DNA of 64,000 nt from Roridomyces roridus (lineage: Eukaryota; Basidiomycota; Agaricomycetes; Agaricales; Mycenaceae): contig JARKIF010000003.1 of the NCBI GenBank assembly GCA_029378245.1, forward strand, positions 372,001-436,000, written 5' to 3'. The notes below the pieces were generated by a model, which worked only from the letters and a program-made list of their open reading frames with translations, was not told where the DNA came from and did not search any database. Positions 10,065 through 22,104 of the stretch are shown here, piece after piece. The translations under genes and the position numbers were made by a program. The number at the start of each line of letters is the position of its first letter. The first letter of the stretch is position 1.

Positions 10065-13000
10065 TCACGACCCATTCGGCGGCCAAATATCCGTGACCGT
10101 CCTCCTCCGTTCCCGCTTCTGACCCAAAGTCGTCGGATGATTGATCCCCAGCCCCGCAGCAGCACTCCGATCGGCAGCATGACCTCCTCCCGTCGACTCG
10201 CCGCCGTCTAGCGACATGCGCGCACGCTCCCGGTCACCACGCACCGCAATCGACCGCTTCCGATTATTATCCTTCTCCGTCTCGGAACCAGAAGGCCGCC
10301 CAGGCGCAGCTTCATCACCCGAAATCGTCCTCTGTCGCTCCCGCTCATGCTGCATTTGGAGCCCAGCCAGAGCGACAGTCGAAGGGCGCGAAAACGTCAC
10401 AGTGTTGTTACGTGGGCGGGTTGCCGCAGACTTGTCCGAGTCGGTGCGTGCGAGGGTCGGGAACGCCATTCGGGCATCACTTCGGTCATGTGACGAATTG
10501 GAGACTGTGTGAGGCGTAAGGGCGGTCGTCGGAGTCGTCGTGGAAGGAAGAAGGCCAGTACCGCGAACAGTAGAGCTGGTAAGCGTGCGCCGCCTTTGCG
10601 ACGAGTTTCCAGTTGCTCCCGTGGCCGTCTGATTGCGACGAAGGGTGGATGTATTTTCGGAAGGGAGCGAAGGGAGCGGCTTGGGGATCGAGATGGGAGG
10701 GAGAGTGCGACTGCGATCGAGAGTGCCTTGATTCTGTTTTCGCGAAGCTGGTGTCGGCGATGGCTCGTAATTGCCTGGCTGAACGGTCTCTTGAGAATCT
10801 GATGGGACCAGGCCAGACTGGAGCTCCCGCTGCTCCCGTGGCGTCAGCAGCCTGCGCGTCGGGGCCGGGGTAGGATTACGAGGACTGGTCACTTCATGCC
10901 GTGTGTTGAGCACACTCGAAGGCCGTACGCCAAGAGCGCTCTCCCGTCCGGCAAGAGTGCCATCCAAACTCCTTCTCGAATCGCTCCTCCGCCCGCCCTC
11001 CGGACTCGCACTGCCTCTCCCTTCATCCGAACCGCGTCCTTCCCCAAATTCTCTCATCACCCTCCCAACACCCAAAAGCAACCCCGTCACTCCCCTTACA
11101 AGCTCATCGCTCACCCGCAAGCCCTCCCTATACTCGCCACCAACCCTCCTCCAAACCTCGACCAATTCTGCCCCACTATCTGCCCCATTCACCTCGGCAT
11201 CAATCTGCTCCTCCAACGCCCTCGCAGTGCCCGCTCGCAGAATGCCATTCAAGCGCTCAGCAGCAACAACGAGCGTCTGCGCACTACGCGCCAGATCCGT
11301 GGCCGCGCCACTGCCACTGCTCCCAATACGCCCAAGGTGACCCTCGAACATCGCAAGACTGTCACCCATCAACTTGGTGTGCTCCTGTTGCCCACTCGCC
11401 CCTTGCCCATGCCGCCTCACACTCCCAAACGGACTCGGACTCGGCGCTGCACGTTCTCTCTCCTCCTCCCGCTCAACAGACACCCCACGATACCTCCCCA
11501 TCGCACTACCCGCCCTAGCATGCGAGTCCAGAACGGCACTACTCCGATAAGCCCTCAACGCTGGCGTCTGCGGTATCTCCTCTGCATCCTCCACCCTCCT
11601 CGCTGACGCATAATCCGCCATCGAAGTCGTAGCCCTCGCATGCCCGCCCCCAAGTCGACTCTGAATCCTCGTGCCATCAGCCCATTCTACCCTCGCAGGC
11701 GTCCTTTCCCCTTGCGAAAACACATCACCAGGCCCACCCCAGCAAGCCCAGCAGCGCGCAGTCCCTCCCCAAGGAGACTCCTTCCCACAGACCCCAGTGC
11801 ACTCTCCGCACTTCCACCTCGTAAGCTCTGCCTCCTCTCCGGTTCCCGATCTCCATCTGCCACGCCATTACTCGCACTCAAATCCTCGCTCATCCACCTC
11901 GTCTGATGCCGCCTCGCAAGGTCCCGAACCGTCGACGAACGCTCTCTGCCTTGGACAGTAGACCCAATGGTACTCGTCGACGACGTCGAATTCGAGTGCG
12001 CATGCCGAGGTGAGAAAGACGAAGAGGCCGTGGAACCCGCCAACGAATGTCGTTTATTCGGTGACGTTTGCTGAAATTGACTTGGCGGCGACGTCGGTGG
12101 CTCGGTGGAAAACTAGATAAAGATCAAGATCATGCCTCCACAAAGCGAGAATGTACTCACGCGGCCGTGACTGCCACTACTGGAGCTCCCAGCAGCCCAT
12201 TCGCGCGGCAGCGGTTGCCTGCGCTTCCCAGGACCCGTCGACTGGGGACTCACTCGCGCACCAGTAAACCTTGCCGTGCCCATACCACCCGCAGGACTGT
12301 CACTCCTCCTCGCCGCGTCAACGGCCGCCAAGGCAGCACGGGTAATGTCCTCGGGCGAACTCGGACCTCCATCGTCATCCAGGTTGGTGAACGCCAGAGC
12401 CGATATACGTGACCGGCGTGGAGACCGCGTGCTCGAGCCTGAGGACGAAGAGGCGGCTGCGGCTGCGGTGATGTGTTTCTGCGGCGAAGCGGGCGCAGAG
12501 ACGAGGCGCTGCCTTGGGAGAAGGGGAGTCGTTGGACGGGCGGGAGAGTGCATTGGCATATCGTCGCGCTCTGTTTCGGAGCCTGATTGATCGAGCGTCG
12601 ATGTGCGTGAACGGCGGATGGAAGGGCGAGTGCTGGAGTGGGAGTTGGATGAAGACGAGTGGGAGGAGGTGCTTTGAGAGTGAGATTGAGAGCTGGAAGA
12701 TGAGGATGAGGCGAGTGGTTGGGGTGAACGGGTGGTACTGGTGGGTCGAGTGCTGGGTGATGGGGACCTAAGGCGGGAGAAAGTGGAGAGTTTATCGAGG
12801 GCCTGTCCAAGTGAAAAAGGTTGATTCAACGCCGGAGTGATAAGACCCGGGGAGGGCAGGTCGTCGCGATTTGTTTGTGGAAGTAGCGCGCCACCCGATG
12901 ATAAATGAAAGAAAGAAAAGAACCGAGCAAGGTCAGAGCGATTCGATGGATAGAAAGCAAGACGGACGCACCATTTTGTTTCGTTCGGTGAGACTCTTGA

Positions 13001-13412
13001 CCCGCTGGAGGGCCAATACATTCTCGCTCGCGCTGTGCCGGCGATTGAGGCGGGCGGTATTGTCCTCTCCCTCATCGTCGATATCATTGTCGAGGTCGTC
13101 TTCGTCATGGTGGTCGGACACGCTGGAGTGGAAGGCAGCGTGGAAGGTCTTGATATTGGTGCCATTTAACATATTCTGACCGCCGCGTACGGCGATGCTG
13201 CCTGGGTCGCCCGTGCTACCACTGCCCGTCGAGTTGGTCGCGGGCGGCGATGGGAGGCCCGAGGCGCTCGTGGAGCTACTGGACCCGGGGCTGGGAGGCT
13301 CCGGGAGGTCTGGGAGATCGGGAGGGCTGGAGAGATAGTGTGGGTCGTGACCGATGTAAACCTGGGAAGAAGGGCGGGTTCTCTGCGTGAGGAGAGGCCG
13401 GCGGGTGGTCAT
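10065..13412 (-). CDS. Large Ser-rich basidiomycete protein, apparent frameshift
   Basis: The protein of about 1,050 residues is mostly low-complexity Ser, Thr, Pro and Arg sequence. Exons are 13412-12972, 12802-12161 and 12112 to 10065. Introns are 12803-12971 (GTGCGT...ACAG) and 12113-12160 (GTGAGT...CTAG). The N-terminus (MTTRRPLLTQRTRPSSQVYI, then SSPPDLPDLPEPPSP) and the stretch around LTERNKMALDKL look like conserved islands. A further conserved-looking island is SLLGEGLRAAGLAG, and a helical region covers about 11,050-11,400. After LRAAGLAG the frame must shift by one base near 11725-11750 to continue as PGDVFSQGERTPARVEW; no splice sites explain this. It is either an assembly error or a real lesion. 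I do not recognise a named function. Confidence 0.65.
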
Positions 13413-14125
13413 CTAGACAAGCAGTCGCCGAGCAGAGCATCCGAGAAGAAAGGGAGGACGAGTAAAGAGCCTACCACATAACAAGGCGGCGGCAACGTGT
13501 GGAAGCGAAAATAAACACGAGTATACAAAGCACATCCGTTTCCCAATACGGTCATCATGGCAACAACGAAATTTCTTTATCTGGTTTCCAGGCTTTTTCG
13601 ATTTGTTCTGGATACCTTTCCACCAATCTCTGGGCTTCCGTGGAGAAACCCAAACCTACTTACAGAGGTGAGATTGAGGTGAGATTGAGACGGCTGTCAA
13701 GAACATGCATCATTTCTCGAAGGAAAGCCAGAATCCTGCGTGTGCCTAGATATCGAAGCAGAGCCGGTACTCCAATTTTCTCATAGCAACAATTGGTCAT
13801 TGAAAATGGGAACCAGAGTTCGACTTGCAAATTCAGTCTTGGAATACAAATCGGATTTCAATCCAACACCGCCGATGTCTGTCCAACCAAGTACCACCTT
13901 TCCTTGCGATGTCTCGTCTCGAAACCAGAGCAGTTGTACGTACGGACCCTCTCCCGGTGACCTAAATCGAGAAGCTTACGGCACCCGCGTGCGATACGTG
14001 AGGGTCCACGCAGGCCCTTGTTCTCTTCAACCATGTACTTGCCTACCAATCTCTGGCATCCATCGCAGTCCGGTCGGTGCCCCTTACATCACTTCCAACT
14101 CCTCTGGCTGATTTGAATACCCTCA
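13413..14125. other. Intergenic, no gene recognised
   Basis: About 700 bp upstream of the Ser-rich gene contain only short frames without domains or plausible exon joins. Promoters for the divergent flanking genes should lie here. Confidence 0.45.
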
Positions 14126-14756
14126 GTGGTGTTTCTCCAGGCTTACACGCTAAGCGCCGGTGACGATGGTTCGCCTTCTTGTCCACTCCTATCCTTCCTT
14201 CCTCACAGAGCATCAGACTGGGTTGAAACGGTGACACGCTGGCTCTCAGCTGTACTCAAAGCCTCGCTCGAATGGCTTCAAACGACTTTCTCGTCTGCCC
14301 TCGCTTGGATCAAAGACACAGCCCCGGTCGTAGGCGCCTGGCTAGCATCAGCTGCCGCCACAGCGTCCGAGCCCCGTAAGTCCCCACCTTCCTCCCTTCC
14401 AATTTCCCTCGTCCAACACAAGAATTCCAAGTGAAAGAACACCCCATAACCGCTCTCCTCACCTCGGCCCACAAATCCTCATGCTCCCGCTCCTCATCAT
14501 CCAAGCCATCTTCCTCCTCCTCCTCACTCTTCTCGGATTCAGCATCCGCGGAATCGTAGCCGGCTCCCCCGCGGCATCCTACCAGTCGCTTTGCTACGGC
14601 GGAAACACCCCTGCTGCATCGTTGTTTGCGATACTCCAGTCGATCGGGATGAAGTACCACGCTGTGACGTCGGGGAATTGGGTGCTCGCCGTCGTGAGGC
14701 TGTTCGCAGGCGTCGTGTTCGTTTATGTGGTCCTTGGGATGACGGTGTTGTGGTGA
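14126..14756 (+). CDS. ISG12/IFI6-like (PF06140) small membrane protein
   Basis: The C-terminal exon from 14481 encodes a hydrophobic segment ending LLLTLLGFSIRGIVAGS. It continues PAASYQSLCYGGNTPAASLF and AILQSIGM, then a last hydrophobic segment ending YVVLGMTVLW. The G-F-x-x-x-G-I-x-A-G-S, QS and LQSxGM pattern is that of the interferon-induced 6-16/ISG12 family, also found in fungi, with two or three membrane segments. An upstream exon (14126 to about 14373, ending ASEPR) looks like the amphipathic N-terminal part, followed by a GTAAGT intron to 14431. The spliced frame does not match the IFI6 frame (about two extra bases near 14475). The true start, or a frameshift, is therefore unresolved. 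The function in fungi is unknown. Confidence 0.6.
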
Positions 14757-14924
14757 ATGGTTGGCAATTCGTAGTGTAAGTAAGATAGCAGATCAAGTGT
14801 ATTTGATTTCACCAATTCGAACAGCAGAACTATCTGTCGCACAATCGAAAAGCCTCTGAAGTGAACGGCCTGAAAAAAGGTCAGATTCGAGAAAGCGGAT
14901 GGCGTTCAGCATTCAGTAACCATA

Positions 14925-15664
14925 TGAGAATTGTTGAACAAGCGAGCGTCTGAACGTCACACGTGTTTAACAGGCAGGTTCAAGCCGTTGGTTGAACAGC
15001 AGCATTTCGACAAAAATGGCACGAGCGCGAATCGAACTGAAGGCTGAACGAACCAAGCAACGGAAAGAGACATGACGAAAAACCACTACACTAACCGGGA
15101 GTTGAAGGGCTGAGGGAGTGGTCACATTGTACCGTGTCTCTGACGACTCCACTCGGCACTATGTACTCTTCAATAAGTATCAAATCTTCCTGCAAGTCAG
15201 ACGTCAGAGGTTGATCAGTTGGAAGGTGTTCTGGGCCTCAGACCCAGGTATTGAGTCTCTTCAGTTCTTTCAATAAAGCTGGATTCTGACTCTGTTACAC
15301 AGAAACATCTTTGGCGGTGGAATTGTGTTGAAGCAGAGGAGACAAGGTCAGAGCCAGGCTATGTATGGAAGCACTTGGAATGGTACAATGGTTGTATGGC
15401 TTAGCGGTTATCTTGTTGTCTTACTAAGATGCTACGGTCTCTGGTTCAAGTCCTGCCGATGGTCGCTTTTTGAGCAAACAATGGGTTGTTCAACGGAGAT
15501 GTTCAACCCTTCCGTTACACAGAGTCGGCCCATGGAACCTGTTCAACCACACTGAGCAACTGTTCAACCGTTAGATCTGGCCCCTTCCCCTCACGCTCCG
15601 GTATGTTCAACCTCCCTGTTGAACGGTGGCGACGTTGCGACGCGGCATTGTTCAACAATTCTCA
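14925..15664. mobile_element. 740-bp TA-flanked TIR element with GTTCAAC subterminal repeats
   Basis: The perfect inverted repeat TGAGAATTGTTGAACAA lies at 14925-14941 and 15648-15664, bordered by TA at 14923-14924 and 15665-15666. The words GTTGAAC and GTTCAAC recur more than ten times in the interior, mostly near the ends, like transposase-binding subterminal repeats. No transposase frame is visible. A tRNA-like module lies inside (15397-15471). Confidence 0.8.
15397..15471 (+). other. tRNA-like Pol III module (A box, B box, T-run)
   Basis: An A-box-like TGGCTTAGCGGTTA (15397-15410) is followed 32 bp later by a perfect B box GGTTCAAGTCC (15443-15453). A TTTTT terminator lies at 15467-15471. 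The acceptor and T stems pair poorly, so it is not a good tRNA. It resembles the head of a tRNA-derived SINE or a decayed tRNA gene carried in the TIR element. Confidence 0.45.
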
Positions 15665-15666
15665 TA

Positions 15667-17449
15667 TAGATTTATCAGCATTTCCCTAAACTTGTCGCCA
15701 TTTTGAAGTCATACTCTGCCTGAAATGAATATAATGGACCAGAGCATGGGTTCGCCATGATTGGATCGCAAACAGAAGGCTCGAGGATCTGCAACAAGTG
15801 AGGCTTGGAAGACTTTGACCCAGCTCTCGACGTCGAACTTGTAGAAATGCTTAATACCTGATCAGAAAGAGTCCTCTTATCCAGACAACCAAGAGTTCAG
15901 CAAGCTCGCTACTATAGAAATAGAACTGCATCGTCATTCGTAAGCTATGTCAAATAAATATGTCTGTATGGAAAAATAATCGTCATCGAGAAGATCATCA
16001 CCAAAACGTGGAGAAACAAATATGGCCATATCCGACCATATTTGGGTCGTCAGCACGTAAGGGCCGTCTGCCTGATGAAAAATTGGGACGCCCATATTTA
16101 AGATCTAAGTCCCGTGTAAGGCTCGGGTAGCCTGATGAATGTAGAAGAGCCTGACGTAGAAAGAGCGGGCTATTGACCTCAGAATTGACCAAATCCTCCA
16201 CTTTTTTTTTGCCACTCATACGAACATAAGGTCAAGTGAACAAAATATATTGCAGTAAGACGACCACAAGAATCACGACTATACACGAGAATCATGGGAG
16301 GAAGACATACACGCTCCACGGAGGGCAGCGCCAGTTGGCCAGGGACCCGTTTGTAACACCGGCGTCTTTGGGATGGGATGTATCGGGGTGGGGTTCTATG
16401 CCTTGAGCTTGAATTCGAGGAATCCAGGGCCGCGCTTGAGGAGCGACAAGCGTCGAAGGATCAGAGTTATCCTCGGCCCATGCGCCAGTCCACTTTGAGC
16501 CGGGGGCATTGACGCGCGTGAAAGACTTCTCGGTGGTGACTTGCGCTTGAAGAGACCGGACCACGGTGGGTCGCAAATCCAGCGGTCTTCCCGGCGTAGT
16601 TGAACGAGACTGTGGCTTGAGATTTTGAACCTGGTACTCCAGACTTGGGCTTGCAATGGGCTTGCAACAAATGTGAGATGAGACTTGAGGCATCTAAGAG
16701 TGGGTGCTGGTAGCGAGAAACAACGTGCTTGAGAACACGGCTCTTGCATCAGCGACGTGGGTGTTCGCAGAGAATTGAACCTTCGAAGTCTTCAGATGTG
16801 TCACTTGCCCGACACCGTCGATTCAACCGTGTATGAAGCGGGATACCGAACGGAAGCTGAGCGGTCGTGTGCAAACTCTTCGAACGCGCCAATGAATCGG
16901 GGATGGAGGAAGGGGAGGCGAGGTGGGGAAGAGGAAGGGGAGGTGGGCGGGGAAGAGGATGATGGTGGGAGTAAGAAGATAAGAGAGACGTTGACCAAAG
17001 TCACGCGCAACTCACACAACACAAGCTGATTGATTCAATGTCATCAGTGATTGTGATCGACATTCAATTCAGTTGCGCTATTGTTCTCGTGCCTGAGCCT
17101 TCGGTCAGCGCAAAGTCACCTCCCTCTTCTCCTCCAAGTCCCGCTCCGCCAATTACTCACTTCCAGCCCTTGGTGTGATTTTTTATCTACATGGTACCGT
17201 ATACACTGTGTGCCTCAAATAAGCCAAAGTCCTCCGATGAGATGCCCATATAATTCGATGCCTCTATAGCTCCCCGATACGCCGCTGAGATGCCCTCCTG
17301 AGCCATGATCAGCCGGACGAACACTTCATATGCCTTCACAAGCCACCATCAGCCGGACCAAGCCCTGACGTGCCCTGACATTTGCCATCAGGTCAGTCGA
17401 TCAATGTTCGGTCTTATTAAGGAGCCCATGTTTTGGTGATGATAGTATA
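15667..17449. other. Intergenic, no gene confidently recognised
   Basis: A minus-strand frame at 16693-16292 (133 codons, Pro/Ser/Thr-rich) and its overlapping shadows have no domain I recognise and no clear intron pattern. At 16900-17020 there is a purine-rich AGGGGAGG-type stretch. The words CCTGATGA (near 16070 and 16130) and AAATATGG recur around 16020-16140. I see no supported gene. Confidence 0.4.
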
Positions 17450-20344
17450 CTACGAAGGGAACCAACGCATTTGGACCGTGAACGCTCCGTGCCCAGCGCA
17501 CGCTAATGCAGCGCCTTGATTCGCAGAGCAGAAAATAGTCGTGACACCATGACCCAGAAGCGCCGCACAACCAAGCGCCTGTCCGTTGAATATCCAATTA
17601 AAGTTGACCTCCTGCTTGCCGGTCCTACCCCCGCACTGAAGAGCAATGTTGGCAGAACCGAGAGAACCTTGCATATGGGTTGCGCCGTTCCGCATCGCGT
17701 ACACATTCGTACATTGCGCGCCAAAAACCGACGCGTCGAGTGCTTGGTAGTGGTCGCCGGTGAGACTCGATCCAGATCCCACGGCGTAAAAGTTCTAAGC
17801 ATAATAATGAGGCCAGCATGTTCGCTGAGATCAGTTGAATTGACTAGCCAGGTTACCCGCCCCCATGATGCGCTGCGGTACAGGGTCGCCCTGAATCGTC
17901 CGCACCGTCGTACCCCCGCCGACATATCCGACAGTTCCCTCAGTACCTGGAACATTGCAATGTGGGAGCGGCGGAGCGGCTGGTATCAAGTCCTGCCAAT
18001 CGCCGGTGTGAGTATCATCCCTTGAACCACAGCCAAGATATACGTACATTGGCAGTGAATGAACTCGGGTTGAACTAAAAATGCTCAGATAAAAGACTCG
18101 AGTTGTCGAATGCAGATTTTGACGTACCACGTTTGCTGTGTAAAGCGGGAAACAATTCGGGACGACTCCATTGTTCGTATCCCTAGCGACCTTCTCCATT
18201 TCCCTCCTATAAAAACGCCATGCATTGGTGGCCCGAGTCCTCTATCCCCTGAGATACCAAGCCGAACCATAAATGGAGGGGACCTACGTGCATCCACTGG
18301 GATACGTGCCAATTAATCCTCTCAACCAATCATTGAAGAGGTTGGGGAGAGAACGTGTATCATCAGGGACTGTGCCGGGTGTAGCCTCGGAAAGCAGTTG
18401 TTGGAAGTTGCCCGCGACGGTTCGGAAGACTGCGCTCGTCTGATCAAAGTCTATAACCAGAATGAGACTGGGGAAAGGTGGATCTCGGAAGCAACGTACA
18501 TGAACCGAGCGCCGCGAAATTGCGCAGGAAAGTCTCCACGTCGTAGATTTCTCCAGCGCTGGTGTCAAAGTCTATGAACTCGACGGTGCTTCCGGATTGC
18601 GGTGGATCATCGGGGTCTAGTTTGTTGTCATTCACCACATTGGACTTGGCTAACGAACCATTAAACGGAGAACAAAGGCACAAGGAGGGAATCACCTTTA
18701 TTCATGACTCCGTCGACCCACACCATATTGTTCACGTTATCAATTGCAGCAAGCAAAGCACCGCCGAGTGTGCCGCCGCCCACCCTTTCATACGTGATCA
18801 CGTCCCTTTCGATCCAGTCACAGTTATGGTGGATTTGACCCTGGCCATTCGCTGTCGCCAACGCACTGAAGAATTGACTGATATAACCGATCCTGGAGAG
18901 CATGAGTGGGACCGAAGAGAAGAAAAAGCAGTAAGAATTACTCAAAGACGTGTTCCTCCACATGAAAATTCAGTTTTCCAACCAATTATTCTTTCGACGC
19001 ACTCACGGTTTGTAGACGGCGATTGATTCGGATTTCTCGGCTTCCTCGCTACTTGAGTGGCAATCAATTGCGTCGCAGTGTATCCACCAGAAGCGATGGG
19101 GACAAGGTAGTACGTCCCCGCACGAAGGTTGACGACAGGTGAATTCATCAGGATCTCACAAACCGGGATTTTCGCAACTTGAAAGAGAAAAGAAATCAGA
19201 CTCGGCAAGTTCAAGTTAATTTTGACATACTGCGACGCACGAGTGTGGTGACATTTGTGCGGCTCAACGGTGCCGTAGCGTTGGCCATCGACTCCGTCGA
19301 AGGAGTAGCCGCAGTGAGATTCGCCAACTTGGGTATGGCCCGCCGGCGGTCCGGATCAGAGCCCAAATCAGACCACTGGGCATTCTCCGATCATCCGGCA
19401 ACCCTTTCGGAGGAGCGCGTGTCGCGCATGCCGCTTCCGAAGTAGACGATTGACTTTGTGATTTCGTCTCAGATGTCCGGGTCGTCTGATCATCTGGGTC
19501 TCCTCCCCCTCCTCCCCCTCCCCCTCCTCCTCCCAGGTGCGGCGGACCGCCAGTGGGCAAATTGAACGGATTCGTCCAAGGACCCTGCCAATGCGGGGGA
19601 GGGAACACGACGGGAGTGATTCCACCTTTGATCGTGGTAGACCAGGTGGGGGTCCCGGTCAATGGTCCGGTGTAAACGATGGTGGTGGCGTTGGGAGTCG
19701 GGGAAATGTTGTACGCTGATGGTTTGTGTGAGAATCGAAATAAGATATATCGGAATCACTCACTGAAGGTGGGGGTAATCGCGTTGGGCTGCGTGATACC
19801 GACAGGGATGGGAGAAACAAGGGGTGTGCCGCCAGGCCCAATCGTGATAGGATACCCTTCGAGTGTCAAGACAGTCGTCGAGGTTGGAACAGGAATCACA
19901 ATGCCGGTGGATGTTTTCGTCACAACTCGATGCGAAGTAATTGTCGAACCCTGGGTGGCGACAATGCGGGCAGTCGAAGTGGACCTTGGGATGTTCACGG
20001 TGCTTGTAACGGTTCGGAATGTGCCAGAAACGATGGTGAAGATTGATGTAGTCGAAGTATGGGCTGGAATCACGACAGTCTTGGTGGTGGTGAGTGTCTT
20101 GGTAGGCCGCACCGAGACGACGGTGGATGTTGTGACTCCTGCGAACTGTATGAAAGTCTCTGACGCGGCGCCGTGAGATGGGAATGGGTTGGGATCTGCA
20201 CACGTTAGATGGTTTCACGAGCAATAAGCAAACTGAACTCACTCCACTCAATCGTTGTGTACAATCCCGAGCCAGAACCACCGCTGCCGTCCGAGCCACC
20301 CAAGTGGCCCCCGCCGTTGCCTGGATTGGCTGAGGTGACTTCAT
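17450..20344 (-). pseudogene. C-terminal extension of the chitinase (separated from its GH18 part)
   Basis: Minus-strand exons separated by small introns encode a secreted-type, Thr/Ser-rich region: repeated V-x-x-T-K-T and TSTT strands (RPTKTLTTTKTVVIPAHTS), then YPITIGPGGTPLVSPIPVGI, PPPHWQGPW and an 11-Gly run. A SDLGSDPDRRRA segment, LRAGTYYLVPIASGGYTATQ, YDVETFLRNFAALGS and a Cys-containing end (NWIFNGQALGCAALLG, stop at 17450) follow. Long fungal class V chitinases carry a comparable C-terminal region after GH18, which is why I join it to the chitinase upstream. The 1.76 kb in between does not encode the missing GH18 half, so the piece is cut off from its catalytic domain. Exon borders here are approximate. 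Confidence 0.55.
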
Positions 20345-22104
20345 CCAAAGACCTTGATCACAGTAAGCAAGAGACGGTCATACTTCGTATGGCAACTCGA
20401 ATCAAATAAATGTTCCTCCGAAACAAGTTTGCTTGGCAAACTGGTTCTTGACCGCCCAGGTATCTTGTTGATCGAATGTGATGAGGGAGCCCTAGACGAC
20501 TTAAACCCTGTCGGCACAAAGATGGAAATCGAAGCGTACTTTATGACTGACCTTCCGGCCACCTTAAGGGTTTAGTGTACTTGCACCGATGATACATCCA
20601 TTTTCCGAGGGCTTGAAGGGTCTGGGAGGTGTCCTAGGTTCAGACGAGTCGAACGAGACCGAAACCGCCTGATTGTGTCAATCTTTCGTGGCATGGGAAA
20701 TATTTTGGCGAGGCAGGTCTAAAAATGGCCAAAACTGCTGAGCTGGCCACTCGTGGGAAACACACCCGTAAGCCACGAAACCTCGTCGCTATCAGTTCCA
20801 GGCGACATGCCAGAGGGATATGTTTCCCAAGAGGCCCCGGGGGCATGCAAATAGACGCTGGGACATTCATCAGTAGCTTCTTAATGGCAAATATTCCTGT
20901 ACAAGAGCGGCAGATTGGTTCCAAATGAAGATGCGCCGACTTGAGTGACTTGAAATGTGCGGCGGGGCGTGGTGAGGCACGGAAGCCACGTAGAACTGCA
21001 GATACAAATGCTGGCTGTCCGTCACAGTACACGGGGCCTGAAGACACTCGCGCAAAATGGGGTGTACGTCCAGCCTCACCCGTGCGGTGGAGGAGGCTGG
21101 GCGGCGGTACATGTCGAGGCTCAGGATGAATTCCAGAGGTCGGAGATGACCAGTTGGAGTCGAAAGGGCATTTCTGCGGGCGTTACGTGGCGTTGGATGT
21201 TAAGAATCCCGTTGAAATGGCCCGAGACAGGTGGAGTGCTGTCGTGTATGGACTCCGCTTGCCAGCCGCCAATGGCGGACAACGGGCACCGAATGAGAGA
21301 GAAATAGTTCGGGGGGTGTCAAAAATGTATTTGGAAGGGTATAGACTCATTGAGGTATGTAGGGGGAGCAATAATGGATGGGCTGAAAAAGTTGCCGAAA
21401 CCCATGTGACGGCGAGCCCTCGTTCAAGGCGAAGGTGGAGTGTAGAACCACGGTGAGCGGGGTAAGTAAAGATGAGGTGTATGTGTACGCACCACATGAG
21501 CCATTTCCGCCACTGCCACCCTCCATCCCCGCGAAAAATTTCAAAATGTTTGGCTTCCAGAAACAGGCGGTGCACAAAGGTTGGCCTCAAAGACGACGAG
21601 CAAAATGGCTAAATACAAGTTAGTACCGTCAATGGGATACATAGACTATGCTCATTGACCCTACAAAGTTCGGACGTGGTACCGGGCAGAGTGCGTCCGC
21701 TACAAAGGGGTCAATCCGACGTCTTTTGTGCAAGATTTTGCTGCTTGGGGGAGAATCTTGGGTCGCATAGCGGCACTTAGGGGATGATCCGCAGGTGGTG
21801 CATGGAGCGAGGGATAGCCCAAGGTCCGCAGAGCAGTACGAGCCCAAGAAGTCGTGAATTGGCCGGGTGGTCGTCGAGAAAGAGGCAATGGAGTGCAAGC
21901 GATGCCACATCCAAAATAAGAAGTCACGTTTTTCGGACCTACCTCCCGGTCGCCAAGGACCACACATCACGGCAACTCAATCAATCAACCCCAAATTTGG
22001 TCTCCGAGGACGCATGTACATCCTTTCCAATGTGCCACAACAACTAGGTAAGAATACTAACTTGGGGGCTTGTATGAGGCAAGTGGCCGGATGGCTAGGC
22101 TGGC
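20345..22104. other. Non-coding stretch splitting the chitinase gene
   Basis: Where the second half of the GH18 barrel should be, I found no GH18-like frame in any of the minus frames read, nor a transposase. GGCCA and GGCAG words occur near both ends (about 20710-20750 and 22080-22110), but no clear inverted repeat or target duplication was found. It could be an inserted or rearranged segment. Confidence 0.4.

Noticed and set aside
15391..15470. Functional tRNA gene
   Set aside because: A and B boxes are good but acceptor and T stems do not pair, so only a tRNA-like module is claimed.
16292..16749. Overlapping minus-strand frames of 117-133 codons
   Set aside because: No domain, no consistent intron pattern and several frames open at once, as in non-coding GC-rich DNA.
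19490..19560. Simple repeat (CCTCC)n
   Set aside because: It is the antisense of a Gly run coded within the chitinase C-terminal region, so not listed separately.
20354..20575. Plus-strand 73-codon frame in the chitinase gap
   Set aside because: Short, no start context or domain, and nothing joins to it.
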